A stretch of 6,901 nucleotides of DNA from Candidatus Caldipriscus sp. T1.2 (GTDB taxonomy: Bacteria; Hydrothermota; Hydrothermia; LBFQ01): positions 4,317-11,217 of the forward strand of contig LBFQ01000043.1 in NCBI GenBank assembly GCA_000980735.1, read 5' to 3'. How positions within the stretch are numbered: the stretch's first letter is position 1; every line of letters begins with the position of its first letter. The notes below the pieces were generated by a model, which saw only the letters and a program-made list of their open reading frames with translations, was not told the origin of the DNA and ran no database searches. The position numbers and the translations under genes were made by a program. Positions 1 through 6,263 of this stretch are shown piece after piece.

Positions 1-12
1 TAGAGGATCCCC
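1..12. other. Possible cloning-vector residue at window edge
   Basis: The first 12 bases, TAGAGGATCCCC, are identical to the XbaI-BamHI-SmaI part of the pUC/M13 polylinker up to the blunt SmaI cut. That is what a read from a SmaI-cloned shotgun library begins with. An exact 12-base match placed precisely at the window edge is unlikely by chance. However, the reading frame of the first gene happens to stay open through it (Arg-Gly-Ser-Pro), so genuine genomic sequence cannot be excluded. The polylinker comparison is from memory. Confidence 0.4.
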
Positions 13-523
13 TTATAAAAGCTCAAGCATTTGCGAATTTATAAATAAGAAAACTTTACCCTCAGCTCCTGCAACCGATATAAAGCTCGTGAGGATATAC
101 GACCTTGATAGGGTAAGATTGATTGAGGCTTCCCTGAAAATGTTTTCCAAGAATCCTATAACAGGTGTAGGTTTGGGGAACTTTAACGTTGTTGTTAGAG
201 AGATGTGTAAAAAGGGGGAACTGAATAATGCTCAGTGTTCCGCCGCTATGCCCCAAAGGGATGCCCACAATTTTATTTTTGGTTTCCTTGCGGAGACAGG
301 AATAGTTGGCTTACTCTCCCTTATTATATTTTTCGGATTTTTAATTAGAATTCTGATTTCTCCGGGTGATAAATTGGGTATTTCCATTTTCACCCTTTCT
401 ATTTTTATGAGCCTCCTACATCCCCCCGTCTTTTTCACAAGGTTTATGGGACCTTTAGTTTGGTATATTATCCTAAAGGGCAAACTTAAAATTCCCTCTT
501 ATGAAGGTTCTGGAAAAGTTTAA
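2..523 (+). CDS. O-antigen ligase / Wzy-type polymerase, C-terminal part (5' truncated)
   Basis: This is the C-terminal 173 residues of an integral inner-membrane protein of the O-antigen ligase/polymerase (Wzy_C) family, which joins lipid-linked glycan to an acceptor or polymerises repeat units on the periplasmic side. The frame is open to the left edge, so the start lies outside; the GTG at 89 is internal. The signature is visible: an Arg followed by a helix ending in KNPITGVGLGNF, then an acidic/polar loop, then DAHNFIFGFLAETGIVGL with the family's conserved His-Asn (His codon 266-268) and Glu. The last motif leads into a transmembrane segment; two more hydrophobic stretches follow (about 385-450 and 445-480). 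The periplasmic loop carries two Cys (MCKKGELNNAQC) that could pair. Its end overlaps the next gene by 23 bp. Ligase and polymerase cannot be told apart from this fragment. The first four residues may be vector-encoded. Confidence 0.85.
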   Translation, partial: RGSPYKSSSICEFINKKTLPSAPATDIKLVRIYDLDRVRLIEASLKMFSKNPITGVGLGNFNVVVREMCKKGELNNAQCSAAMPQRDAHNFIFGFLAETGIVGLLSLIIFFGFLIRILISPGDKLGISIFTLSIFMSLLHPPVFFTRFMGPLVWYIILKGKLKIPSYEGSGKV

Positions 524-1064
524 TTTCAAAACTTTGTACGCGGTTTATCCTATGTCGGCGGTTGTAGCCACCGCTTACGATGGTGAAAATAAAGCGGTTA
601 TGAGCTTGGTTTGGTATACCCCCCTATCCTTTGACCCTCCCCTATACGGTATTTCGGTATCCCCAAAGAGGTTTAGCCACGATGTGATATTAAGGGCGAG
701 AGCCTTTGCTGTGCATTATTTCCATTATGAACATTCCGATTTTGTGGAAAAGGTCGGCTCAACGAGCGGAAGGTTCATAGACAAATATAAGGAATTTAAC
801 ATAGATTTCTTTCTTTCCCCGTTGCGCAATCCGATAATAAAGGGAGCATTTCTCGCCCTTGACTGCTATTATACCGAACATTTCACCTTAGGTGATCATA
901 CTTTGATAGTGGGGGAAATTCAGAGGGTTTATTACGATGAAAACTTTGTTGAAGTTAAGGGGGATTATATCCTTCTAAAGGACAAAAGAACGGTCTTTTA
1001 CGCGGGTATGGGGGAGTATATAACCTCTGATCCAAAAACCCTAATAAAATTAAGGAAGGTATAG
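501..1064 (+). CDS. Flavin reductase-like, FMN-binding split-barrel protein
   Basis: This complete 187-residue cytosolic protein belongs to the flavin reductase-like domain family. Members bind FMN and reduce flavin with NAD(P)H, or serve as flavoprotein oxidoreductase partners. Family landmarks are in order: PMSAVVATAYDGENKAVMS (17-35) and WYTPLSFDPPLYGISVSPKR (38-57) form the FMN-binding N-terminal half. SGRFIDKYKEFNI (89-101) matches the usual SG-x-x-x-DKF segment. GDHTLIVGEI (131-140) is the conserved strand before the C-terminal Y-x-G-x-Y-like end (167-173). Length is typical. The ATG lies inside the ligase gene (23-bp overlap) and has no Shine-Dalgarno; a TAAAAT 8 nt before the ATG is the only upstream signal. 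Translation may depend on coupling to the ligase. The TAG stop lies inside the convergent transglycosylase gene. The physiological partner is unknown, and the polysaccharide neighbour does not suggest one. Confidence 0.85.
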   Translation: MKVLEKFNFKTLYAVYPMSAVVATAYDGENKAVMSLVWYTPLSFDPPLYGISVSPKRFSHDVILRARAFAVHYFHYEHSDFVEKVGSTSGRFIDKYKEFNIDFFLSPLRNPIIKGAFLALDCYYTEHFTLGDHTLIVGEIQRVYYDENFVEVKGDYILLKDKRTVFYAGMGEYITSDPKTLIKLRKV

Positions 1065-2654
1065 GCTTTTATAAACCCAATAACTCCTCATAACCCTCCT
1101 TACGTAAGCCCTAGTTTCGTTGTAAGGTATCACATCAACAAAGACATCAAAATCCAACCTTTCATATTCGTAATCACAAAGCCACCTGTTTAAGGCACCA
1201 CAGCCCGCGTTATAACATGCAAGCGCAAGGTGATAATCCTGGAAAATGTTTAGGTACTTTGAAATTTCCCATGCGCCTATCAATAGGTTTATTTTTGGCT
1301 CGTAAGGGTTTTTAACCCTCTTGTTGAAGGTTTTGGAAAATTCCTTAATGTTTTCGGGCATGACCTGGGCTAAACCTATAGCCCCAGCGGGTGAAGTGGT
1401 TTTCGGATCAAACCTACTTTCTTCCCTAACAATCGAAACAAAAAACAAGGGATCCACCCCAAAGGTTTTTGAAGCGGAGTCTATGAGATGGGAAAAGAAT
1501 CTCTTTTCATAAGGGAAAGCCATCTTCCCCCACCACCTCGGGATCCCCTTATCCTTACTTGAAACTTTGTATATATGCTCAAGAACGAGGGAAGCTTTTT
1601 GAAAATTGCCGGATCTTATCAGGTCCTTTGCGTGGGCATAGGCGGAAGGAACATCTTTCAGGTAAAACTCCCTCGCGTAATTGTACCCCGCTATCCTTTC
1701 AACTATCTTACCCATCTCGTAAAACCTTTTACTGCTTGAGGTATCCCAAACCTCACCCTCCACCCACATGGGCTTTATGCCCAACCTCAAGGAATAATAT
1801 CCGATGGGATCTTCAACCCTTAAAGTTTTCAGATATTGAGTATCCCTAGTTATCTTATATAGCCAAAAGGCGGACCTTGACCTCTCAAAACTTCCCCTTT
1901 CTGCTTTTTGATAGGCTTTATAAAACAAATTGTATGCCTCCTCTATATAACCGAGAATATACGCGGAAAGTCCAAGCCAATTGTACGCCGAGGGGGTTGA
2001 ACTCTCCTTTAAATAAGCCCTCAATATCCCGTAAAGCCTATAACCCAAGGTTTTATGTTCCAGCTTTGCCACCTCATGCGTCATAAGTCTGAAAGCCCTC
2101 TCCTCGTCTATCTCCGCCAAAACCCTTAAATAAGCCTCTATGGAATCGTAATTTCCCTCGCTTAAAACCCTACGTAGAGGTTTTGATATGTAATTTTTTA
2201 AGTACCACTTCGGAAGTTGCACCATCTCTTTGAAACTCAACGATTCCTTCTTGCTCTTTGCTATTAAGTATAGTTTATACTCTTCCGGCTTTGTTGTATC
2301 CGCAAGTCTTAAGACACTATCGTAAAACCCCATTTCAAGAAGTACTCTTAGACTATCCAGTCTATCTAAAAAGGGTAGAGCTTTTATGGAGTATGGGGAA
2401 TAGGGGTACTTTTTGGCAAGCTTTACGATTGAAGAGGTATCCCGAAAAAGTTCAAACTTTGCGTTTAAAACTTCGGGTGTCTCCGGGCATAAACTATAGT
2501 CCGCCTTAATACCCTTGGATGCTAAGAGGTTGCAAGATAAGGTGCAAGGGGGGGAAGCTTCTGAGCATATCTCCTTCAACAACGCAAAATTCCCCCTCCT
2601 CAAAGAATCGTAAAGTATAAAACCCTTAATCTCCGGATATAAAGCTAAAAGCAC
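1050..2654 (-). CDS. Soluble lytic transglycosylase (Slt70-like), GTG start, no clear signal peptide
   Basis: This 534-residue enzyme should cleave the MurNAc-GlcNAc bond of peptidoglycan to 1,6-anhydro products. Residues 1-380 are helical-repeat rich (TPR-like U domain of Slt70, e.g. LGLSAYILGYIEEAYNLFYKAYQKA read as repeats near 227-251). DPIGYYSLRLG (282-292) is the usual Slt linker motif. The SLT catalytic domain covers about 385-534: IVREESRFDP (408-417) with catalytic Glu412, SPAGAIGLAQVMPEN (421-435), CYNAG (480-484, where AYNAG is usual), and YNETRAYVRRV (511-521). It is shorter than E. coli Slt70. The start is GTG, and a TAG seven codons upstream in frame (the yceI stop) rules out extension. 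The N-terminus (MLLALYPEIKGFILYDS) lacks a basic n-region followed by a hydrophobic core, which is odd for a periplasmic enzyme. Four Cys sit at 30, 37, 41 and 56. Its 3' end overlaps the convergent flavin reductase by 15 bp. Confidence 0.9.
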   Translation of the reverse strand: MLLALYPEIKGFILYDSLRRGNFALLKEICSEASPPCTLSCNLLASKGIKADYSLCPETPEVLNAKFELFRDTSSIVKLAKKYPYSPYSIKALPFLDRLDSLRVLLEMGFYDSVLRLADTTKPEEYKLYLIAKSKKESLSFKEMVQLPKWYLKNYISKPLRRVLSEGNYDSIEAYLRVLAEIDEERAFRLMTHEVAKLEHKTLGYRLYGILRAYLKESSTPSAYNWLGLSAYILGYIEEAYNLFYKAYQKAERGSFERSRSAFWLYKITRDTQYLKTLRVEDPIGYYSLRLGIKPMWVEGEVWDTSSSKRFYEMGKIVERIAGYNYAREFYLKDVPSAYAHAKDLIRSGNFQKASLVLEHIYKVSSKDKGIPRWWGKMAFPYEKRFFSHLIDSASKTFGVDPLFFVSIVREESRFDPKTTSPAGAIGLAQVMPENIKEFSKTFNKRVKNPYEPKINLLIGAWEISKYLNIFQDYHLALACYNAGCGALNRWLCDYEYERLDFDVFVDVIPYNETRAYVRRVMRSYWVYKSLYLP

Positions 2655-2660
2655 GAAGGT

Positions 2661-2666
2661 ATTATA
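2661..2666 (-). promoter_or_regulatory. TATAAT -10-like element, start-proximal to the transglycosylase
   Basis: On the coding strand the 18-bp gap reads CATTCTTATAATACCTTC and then GTG. The perfect TATAAT ends 6 nt before the start codon, so initiation at the normal distance would place the first transcribed base at or next to the G of GTG, a leaderless mRNA. No Shine-Dalgarno is present, which agrees. I see no TTGACA-like -35 at 16-18 bp and no extended TGn. The same ten bases, CTTATAATAC, precede yceI. Confidence 0.45.
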
Positions 2667-2672
2667 AGAATG

Positions 2673-3257
2673 CTAATTCGTTGGCTTGTATATAGCCTGT
2701 ATGTTCAGCTCAACCTTGACAGTTTTGTCAACAACAAGACCCCCCGTTTCCAAAACCTGGTTCCAATTTAGCCCAAAATCAAACCTGTTTATTTCAAAGC
2801 TCGCCTCAACCCCTATCCTGAGATTTCCCCAATTATCTTTAACGGGTCCGTATATGTTGAACGGGAACGATACGGTTTTCGTCACATCCTTTATCGTAAG
2901 GTCCGCATCCGCCCACCACTGATTCCCTTTTTTATAAACCTTTTTTAATACCATTTTCATCGTTGGGTACTTTTCCGCATCAAAGAAGTCTTGGCTCAAA
3001 AGGTGTTTATCCCTTCTCTCGTTCTTTGTATCTATGCTATTTACATATACTATACCTTCCGCCTTTGTATTCTGAGAATTCTTCGGGTCGTACTCTATCC
3101 AACCCTCAAACTTGCTAAAGCTTCCCCTAACCGTCGTCACCATCATATGCCTGACGTTGAAAATTATTGACGTGTGCGATGGATCCACGATGTATCTGTA
3201 AGCCTGGGCAAACAAGGCGGAACTTGGCAACAAAAGAATTAAAGCTACTCTTTTCAT
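2673..3257 (-). CDS. yceI: YceI-family periplasmic lipid-binding protein
   Basis: This 194-residue secreted protein is of the YceI family, a lipocalin-like barrel that binds long isoprenoid or other amphiphilic lipids. It begins with a clear signal peptide: MKR, a hydrophobic core, and ALFAQA with probable cleavage after Ala19. Family landmarks follow: YIVDPSHTSIIFNVRHMMV (22-40), VRGSFSKFEGWIEYDP (43-58), IDTKNERRDKHLLSQDFFDAEKYPTM (75-100, the signature D-x-HL-x-S-x-DFFD with YP), DLTIKDVTKTVSFPF (119-133), and INRFDFGLNW (156-165). Length is standard, with no missing block. Start and cleavage site agree well, so the ATG is secure. It follows the FkbM gene after 24 bp with its own TATAAT and no Shine-Dalgarno, suggesting a separate, nearly leaderless transcript. 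It ends in TAG 18 bp before, and in frame with, the transglycosylase. The ligand cannot be inferred. Confidence 0.95.
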   Translation of the reverse strand: MKRVALILLLPSSALFAQAYRYIVDPSHTSIIFNVRHMMVTTVRGSFSKFEGWIEYDPKNSQNTKAEGIVYVNSIDTKNERRDKHLLSQDFFDAEKYPTMKMVLKKVYKKGNQWWADADLTIKDVTKTVSFPFNIYGPVKDNWGNLRIGVEASFEINRFDFGLNWNQVLETGGLVVDKTVKVELNIQAIYKPTN

Positions 3258-3266
3258 AGCGCGAGT

Positions 3267-3272
3267 ATTATA
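3267..3272 (-). promoter_or_regulatory. TATAAT -10-like element, start-proximal to yceI
   Basis: On the coding strand the sequence before the yceI start is CCCTTATAATACTCGCGCT and then ATG. TATAAT ends 9 nt before the ATG, so a transcript would have a leader of only about 2-3 nt. No Shine-Dalgarno is visible. I found no convincing -35 hexamer at 16-18 bp. The match CTTATAATAC is identical to that before the transglycosylase GTG, which is the main reason to believe it. Confidence 0.5.
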
Positions 3273-3280
3273 AGGGAGAT

Positions 3281-3286
3281 ATTATA
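3281..3286 (-). promoter_or_regulatory. Second, upstream TATAAT before yceI
   Basis: A second perfect TATAAT lies 14 bp centre-to-centre upstream of the proximal one and contains the TAA stop of the FkbM gene. It could be a tandem -10 giving a leader of about 15 nt. Because its bases are partly fixed by coding (Ile-stop), it is weaker evidence, and it has no recognisable -35. Confidence 0.2.
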
Positions 3287-4112
3287 TTCTCTCCGCGAAG
3301 AAGATGGATACCCTCTCTTTGCCTGAAAACATTAACGTTATAGGTTTGGGTATAGGGGTTAATAGGTAAATGTAATTTGTGATCTTGTAGAACATCTGTC
3401 CTTTGATTTTCGCCGAGTTTTTTACAGCCTTCAAAACCCTAAATGGACTATAGAACTCACTTTTTCCCACAAACTTGCATTTAAAGCCCATTTCTTTCAA
3501 ATATTCCCCAAACTTTTCCAACATTTCTTTCCCTTCGTAGTGTATTTCTCCCACCAACCTTTTTATCATCCTTAAACTTTCTTTCCTTGCGTTAAATATC
3601 ACATCGTATTCTGCACCTTCTATATCCATCTTCAAAAGCTCAATTTCACCATATCTTTCAACGATCTCATCCAGGGATATAGCCTGAACCTCAATTTTCC
3701 CTTCCTTTGAAACCGTCCCCATAACACTGGTAAGGTCGTCGGGATTGAAGTAAACGGTTTTTGAGGAATGGTATAAGGCGTAGGGTAGTATATCTATGTT
3801 CCTTCTGCGGTTTATTAATGTGTTCATTTCAAGGATCTTTACCATAATGGGATTCGGCTCAATGGCTACAACTCTATCCGCAAAAAAGGATGCGGGTATA
3901 GCAAAGGATCCCGCGTGGGCACCGGCGTCTATTATTACCCCCTTAAGGCTCTCAAAGGGAGGATAAGCTTCCAAAAGATATATCTCCCTAATTAGCGCCC
4001 AAATACTATCATCGGGTAAGTATATTTTGCATGGTGGTTTCTTTAACTCAAGGAGAATAAGATTCCCCTTTATCTTAAGTATCACTTTAGCCAATTTACC
4101 CAAAAGGCTCAT
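3282..4112 (-). CDS. FkbM-family SAM-dependent methyltransferase
   Basis: This 276-residue Rossmann-fold enzyme should transfer a methyl group from S-adenosylmethionine, in this family typically to a hydroxyl of a sugar, glycolipid or polyketide. Motif I is VIIDAGAHAGSFAI (59-72), the acidic ribose-binding strand end is VVAIEPNP (81-88, Glu85), and the family hallmark LLKMDIEGAEYDVI (159-172) is followed by VGEIHYEG (187-194). The N-terminal 55 residues are a helical lead-in. A hydrophobic C-terminal tail (about 241-264, with a PIPKP turn) is beyond the core fold and could touch the membrane. The ATG overlaps the uvrC stop as ATGA and has a GGGGGTG Shine-Dalgarno, so it is coupled to uvrC. 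The O-antigen ligase in the same window makes a glycan substrate plausible, but that is inference only. Confidence 0.88.
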   Translation of the reverse strand: MSLLGKLAKVILKIKGNLILLELKKPPCKIYLPDDSIWALIREIYLLEAYPPFESLKGVIIDAGAHAGSFAIPASFFADRVVAIEPNPIMVKILEMNTLINRRRNIDILPYALYHSSKTVYFNPDDLTSVMGTVSKEGKIEVQAISLDEIVERYGEIELLKMDIEGAEYDVIFNARKESLRMIKRLVGEIHYEGKEMLEKFGEYLKEMGFKCKFVGKSEFYSPFRVLKAVKNSAKIKGQMFYKITNYIYLLTPIPKPITLMFSGKERVSIFFAERI

Positions 4113-5851
4113 TTAACACCCCCAAGGAATTCCTTTATCCTTTTTGCTATTTTCCTGTTAAAGCCTGGTAGCTTTGCTATCTCTTCAACGCTTGCCTCTT
4201 TTATCTTATCAATACTTCCAAAGTATGCCAACAGTACATTCCTTCTTTTCTCCCCCACGCCCGGTATGAGGTCAAGGATGGACTTTTTGATCTCTTTACT
4301 CCTCAATGTGGTGTGGTACCTTAGGGCGAACCTATGGGCTTCATCCCTAATGTTCTGAAGGATCTTAAGTGCGGGTTCGTTTAATGGTAATTGTACAACC
4401 CTATTTCCCGGAAGTATTATTGTTTCAAATCTCTTCGCTAGGGCAATTATTGGGATTTCCAAACCCAGTTCCTTTAACGCCTTTAATGCGGAATTCAGCT
4501 GTCCTATACCTCCATCTATTAGTATGAGATCGGGTAAGGGTTTCCCTTCCTCCAAAACCCTCCTGTACCTCCTAAACACTACCTCGTACATAGATGCGAA
4601 ATCGTCAATTCCTTCAACCGTTTTTATCCTATACCTCCTGTATTCGGATTTCAGGGGTTTTCCATCCTTAAAGACCACTAAGGATGCCACTTTATGTTCC
4701 CCGAAAAGGTGCGAAACATCAAACCCCTCTATCCTCGATGGGACCTTTGGTAAATTTAGGATCTTTTTTAAGGATTCAAGGGCGGGATTTATTCTCTCTG
4801 ACCTTTGTATGTAGCTTTCCACCTCAAGCCTAGCATAATTTTCTGCGGACTTTAGGATATCTTGGTACCTCTCATCCGCAACCCTTATAGGAATTCCGTT
4901 TATCTCTAAGATCTCCAGCTCAAAGGGTACCAATATCTCCTCCACCCCCTTTTGATTGTTTGAATAGTAAATCGTTAAAAACTCCTCCAAAGTTCCCCTT
5001 TCCCCTTCTATTGACGTGTTCGTCAAAAACCTATATGTGCCCTTTATAAGATCGTTTTCCAATGTGTAAAGGACAACGCACGAGGTGTTTCCCAAGGAAT
5101 ATATTGCCCAAAGGTCCTTGTTTCCAGAACCCCTCGCAAGAAAGTCGTTTAAACTCCTAAGCCTATCCCTCCAAACTATTGCGGATTCAAAGTTTAAGTT
5201 TTTCGCGGCTTCCACCATCTTTTGGTATATATAATTCGCGGTATCCCCAACATCCCCAGATATGAACCTTTTAAACCTCTCCACAAGCTCGGAATACTCC
5301 CTCTTCACCTCAAACTTACAGGGCGCTATGCACCTTCCAATGTGATATTCTATGCATACGTTATGTTTCCCTTTGGATGGGAGCTTTAAGGAGCAGTTCC
5401 TTATTGGGAAAAGTTTTCGGGCAAATTTAAGGAAAAATCTAACTTGAGATCTGTTTATGTATGGACCGAAGTTTTGCCCACCTTCAAGGGGTTTCCTCGT
5501 TATGACGACCCTCGGGTACTCCTCTTCGGTTATATATATGTAATAAAACGGGTTTTCCTCCTTGAGCTTTATGTTGTACTTGGGTTGATATTTCCTTATC
5601 AAGTTCGCCTCCAAAAATATCGCATTTTTTTCGCTGTTCGTAGTTATTATCTCAAGCTCATCCGCTTCCGATACCATCCTCAAAACCCTCTCGTTCTCCG
5701 GAGATAGGTAATACTTCAATCTATTTCTCAAATTTTTTGCCTTCCCAATATATATCGGTTTCCCCTCACTTTTGAAGATATAAACCCCACTTTCTTCGGG
5801 GGCATTTAGGATCCTCTCAAAAACCTCACTTTTTACTTGAGATGGATACAT
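4109..5851 (-). CDS. uvrC: UvrABC excinuclease subunit C
   Basis: UvrC makes both incisions flanking a DNA lesion bound by UvrB. At 580 residues it is complete. The GIY-YIG nuclease for the 3' cut is at about 20-95: GVY (22-24), YIG (34-36), with Tyr24, Tyr34, Lys37, Arg44, Tyr48 and Glu81 matching, by constant offset, the catalytic set I recall for T. maritima. A four-Cys cluster (153, 166, 174, 178), an expected [4Fe-4S] site, follows. The UVR/UvrB-binding helix is near 205-235. The RNase H-like nuclease for the 5' cut is at about 370-510 with Asp378 (GFDVSH), Asp446 (LIDGG) and His506 (RDEAHRF). Two helix-hairpin-helix motifs end the protein (LIPGVG at 528-533; LPGF at 561-564). The ATG lies 26 bp inside the preceding gene without a Shine-Dalgarno, implying coupled translation. 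The usual P before GVY is Ser21. Confidence 0.98.
   Translation of the reverse strand: MYPSQVKSEVFERILNAPEESGVYIFKSEGKPIYIGKAKNLRNRLKYYLSPENERVLRMVSEADELEIITTNSEKNAIFLEANLIRKYQPKYNIKLKEENPFYYIYITEEEYPRVVITRKPLEGGQNFGPYINRSQVRFFLKFARKLFPIRNCSLKLPSKGKHNVCIEYHIGRCIAPCKFEVKREYSELVERFKRFISGDVGDTANYIYQKMVEAAKNLNFESAIVWRDRLRSLNDFLARGSGNKDLWAIYSLGNTSCVVLYTLENDLIKGTYRFLTNTSIEGERGTLEEFLTIYYSNNQKGVEEILVPFELEILEINGIPIRVADERYQDILKSAENYARLEVESYIQRSERINPALESLKKILNLPKVPSRIEGFDVSHLFGEHKVASLVVFKDGKPLKSEYRRYRIKTVEGIDDFASMYEVVFRRYRRVLEEGKPLPDLILIDGGIGQLNSALKALKELGLEIPIIALAKRFETIILPGNRVVQLPLNEPALKILQNIRDEAHRFALRYHTTLRSKEIKKSILDLIPGVGEKRRNVLLAYFGSIDKIKEASVEEIAKLPGFNRKIAKRIKEFLGGVK
4117..4123 (-). promoter_or_regulatory. 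Ribosome binding site of the FkbM gene
   Basis: GGGGGTG followed by TTAA and ATG lies in the last codons of uvrC. It differs from the ideal GGAGGTG by one base and has the same 4-nt spacing as the site at 6268-6274. It fixes the ATG that overlaps the uvrC TGA stop. Confidence 0.7.
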
Positions 5852-6263
5852 AGAGCAGGGGGACAGGTAAAAGGGAAAGTTTCTTTTCCCCCGCGAGCAG
5901 ATAAACGGGTAAATTCAAACCCGCCCTAAAATTACCCAACCTATAACCTACCCTCAAAAAAGTTGCGGTATAACTCTGATCCTCTATGTTGAGCCTTGAT
6001 ATTCCCGCGGTTGTGCCCGTAAATCCAAACATAAGATCAAAATTATTGATGTTTGTTCCAAACCCAAGGCTTGAATTCCACAAAACTATCCCTTCCTCGC
6101 CCAATGCATACGATATTCCGCCTACATCAAAGGATGCTGTTATGCGATTTTGAGACTCCAAACTCAATCCTAAGGAAGGGAAACCAAAGACAAAAGGCAG
6201 ATCCCTACTTACAAAGCCCGGAAATGTGAAAAATAACGAAAGGTTAAAGGCCAAACTTGGCAT
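5826..6263 (-). CDS. Small exported, beta-barrel-like protein of unknown function
   Basis: I do not recognise the family. The 145-residue protein begins with a hydrophobic stretch (MPSLAFNLSLFFTFPGF, 1-17) that could be a signal peptide but lacks basic residues. Alternating polar/hydrophobic, aromatic- and Gly-rich segments follow, typical of outer-membrane beta-strands (e.g. RITASFDVGGISYALG at 40-55, SSLGFGTNINNFDLMFGF at 64-81, ATFLRVGYRLGNFRAGLNL at 100-118). There are no cysteines. I chose the ATG at 6263 rather than the in-frame ATG at 6284 because a perfect GGAGGTG sits 4 nt upstream of it; the longer form would add only seven residues (MGVWRWV). It overlaps the preceding barrel-like gene by 20 bp and uvrC by 26 bp. 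It may form a complex with, or be a detached part of, the upstream protein. Confidence 0.7.
   Translation of the reverse strand: MPSLAFNLSLFFTFPGFVSRDLPFVFGFPSLGLSLESQNRITASFDVGGISYALGEEGIVLWNSSLGFGTNINNFDLMFGFTGTTAGISRLNIEDQSYTATFLRVGYRLGNFRAGLNLPVYLLAGEKKLSLLPVPLLYVSISSKK

Noticed and set aside
232..483. Open reading frame antisense to the ligase
   Set aside because: Shadow of a gene with clear family motifs on the other strand; no start signal and no recognisable domain.
1060..1110. Search for a terminator after the flavin reductase or transglycosylase
   Set aside because: No GC-rich inverted repeat followed by a T-run was found on either strand.
1321..2509. Several + strand open frames of 60-96 codons within 1321-2509
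   Set aside because: All lie antisense to the transglycosylase, whose frame is continuous and motif-bearing; their translations are low-complexity and show no family features.
3279..3287. ATATTATAT palindrome before yceI as an operator
   Set aside because: Short, A/T-only and partly fixed by the FkbM stop codon; chance is an adequate explanation.
4524..5707. + strand open frames antisense to uvrC
   Set aside because: uvrC is complete with all catalytic residues; these are frame shadows.
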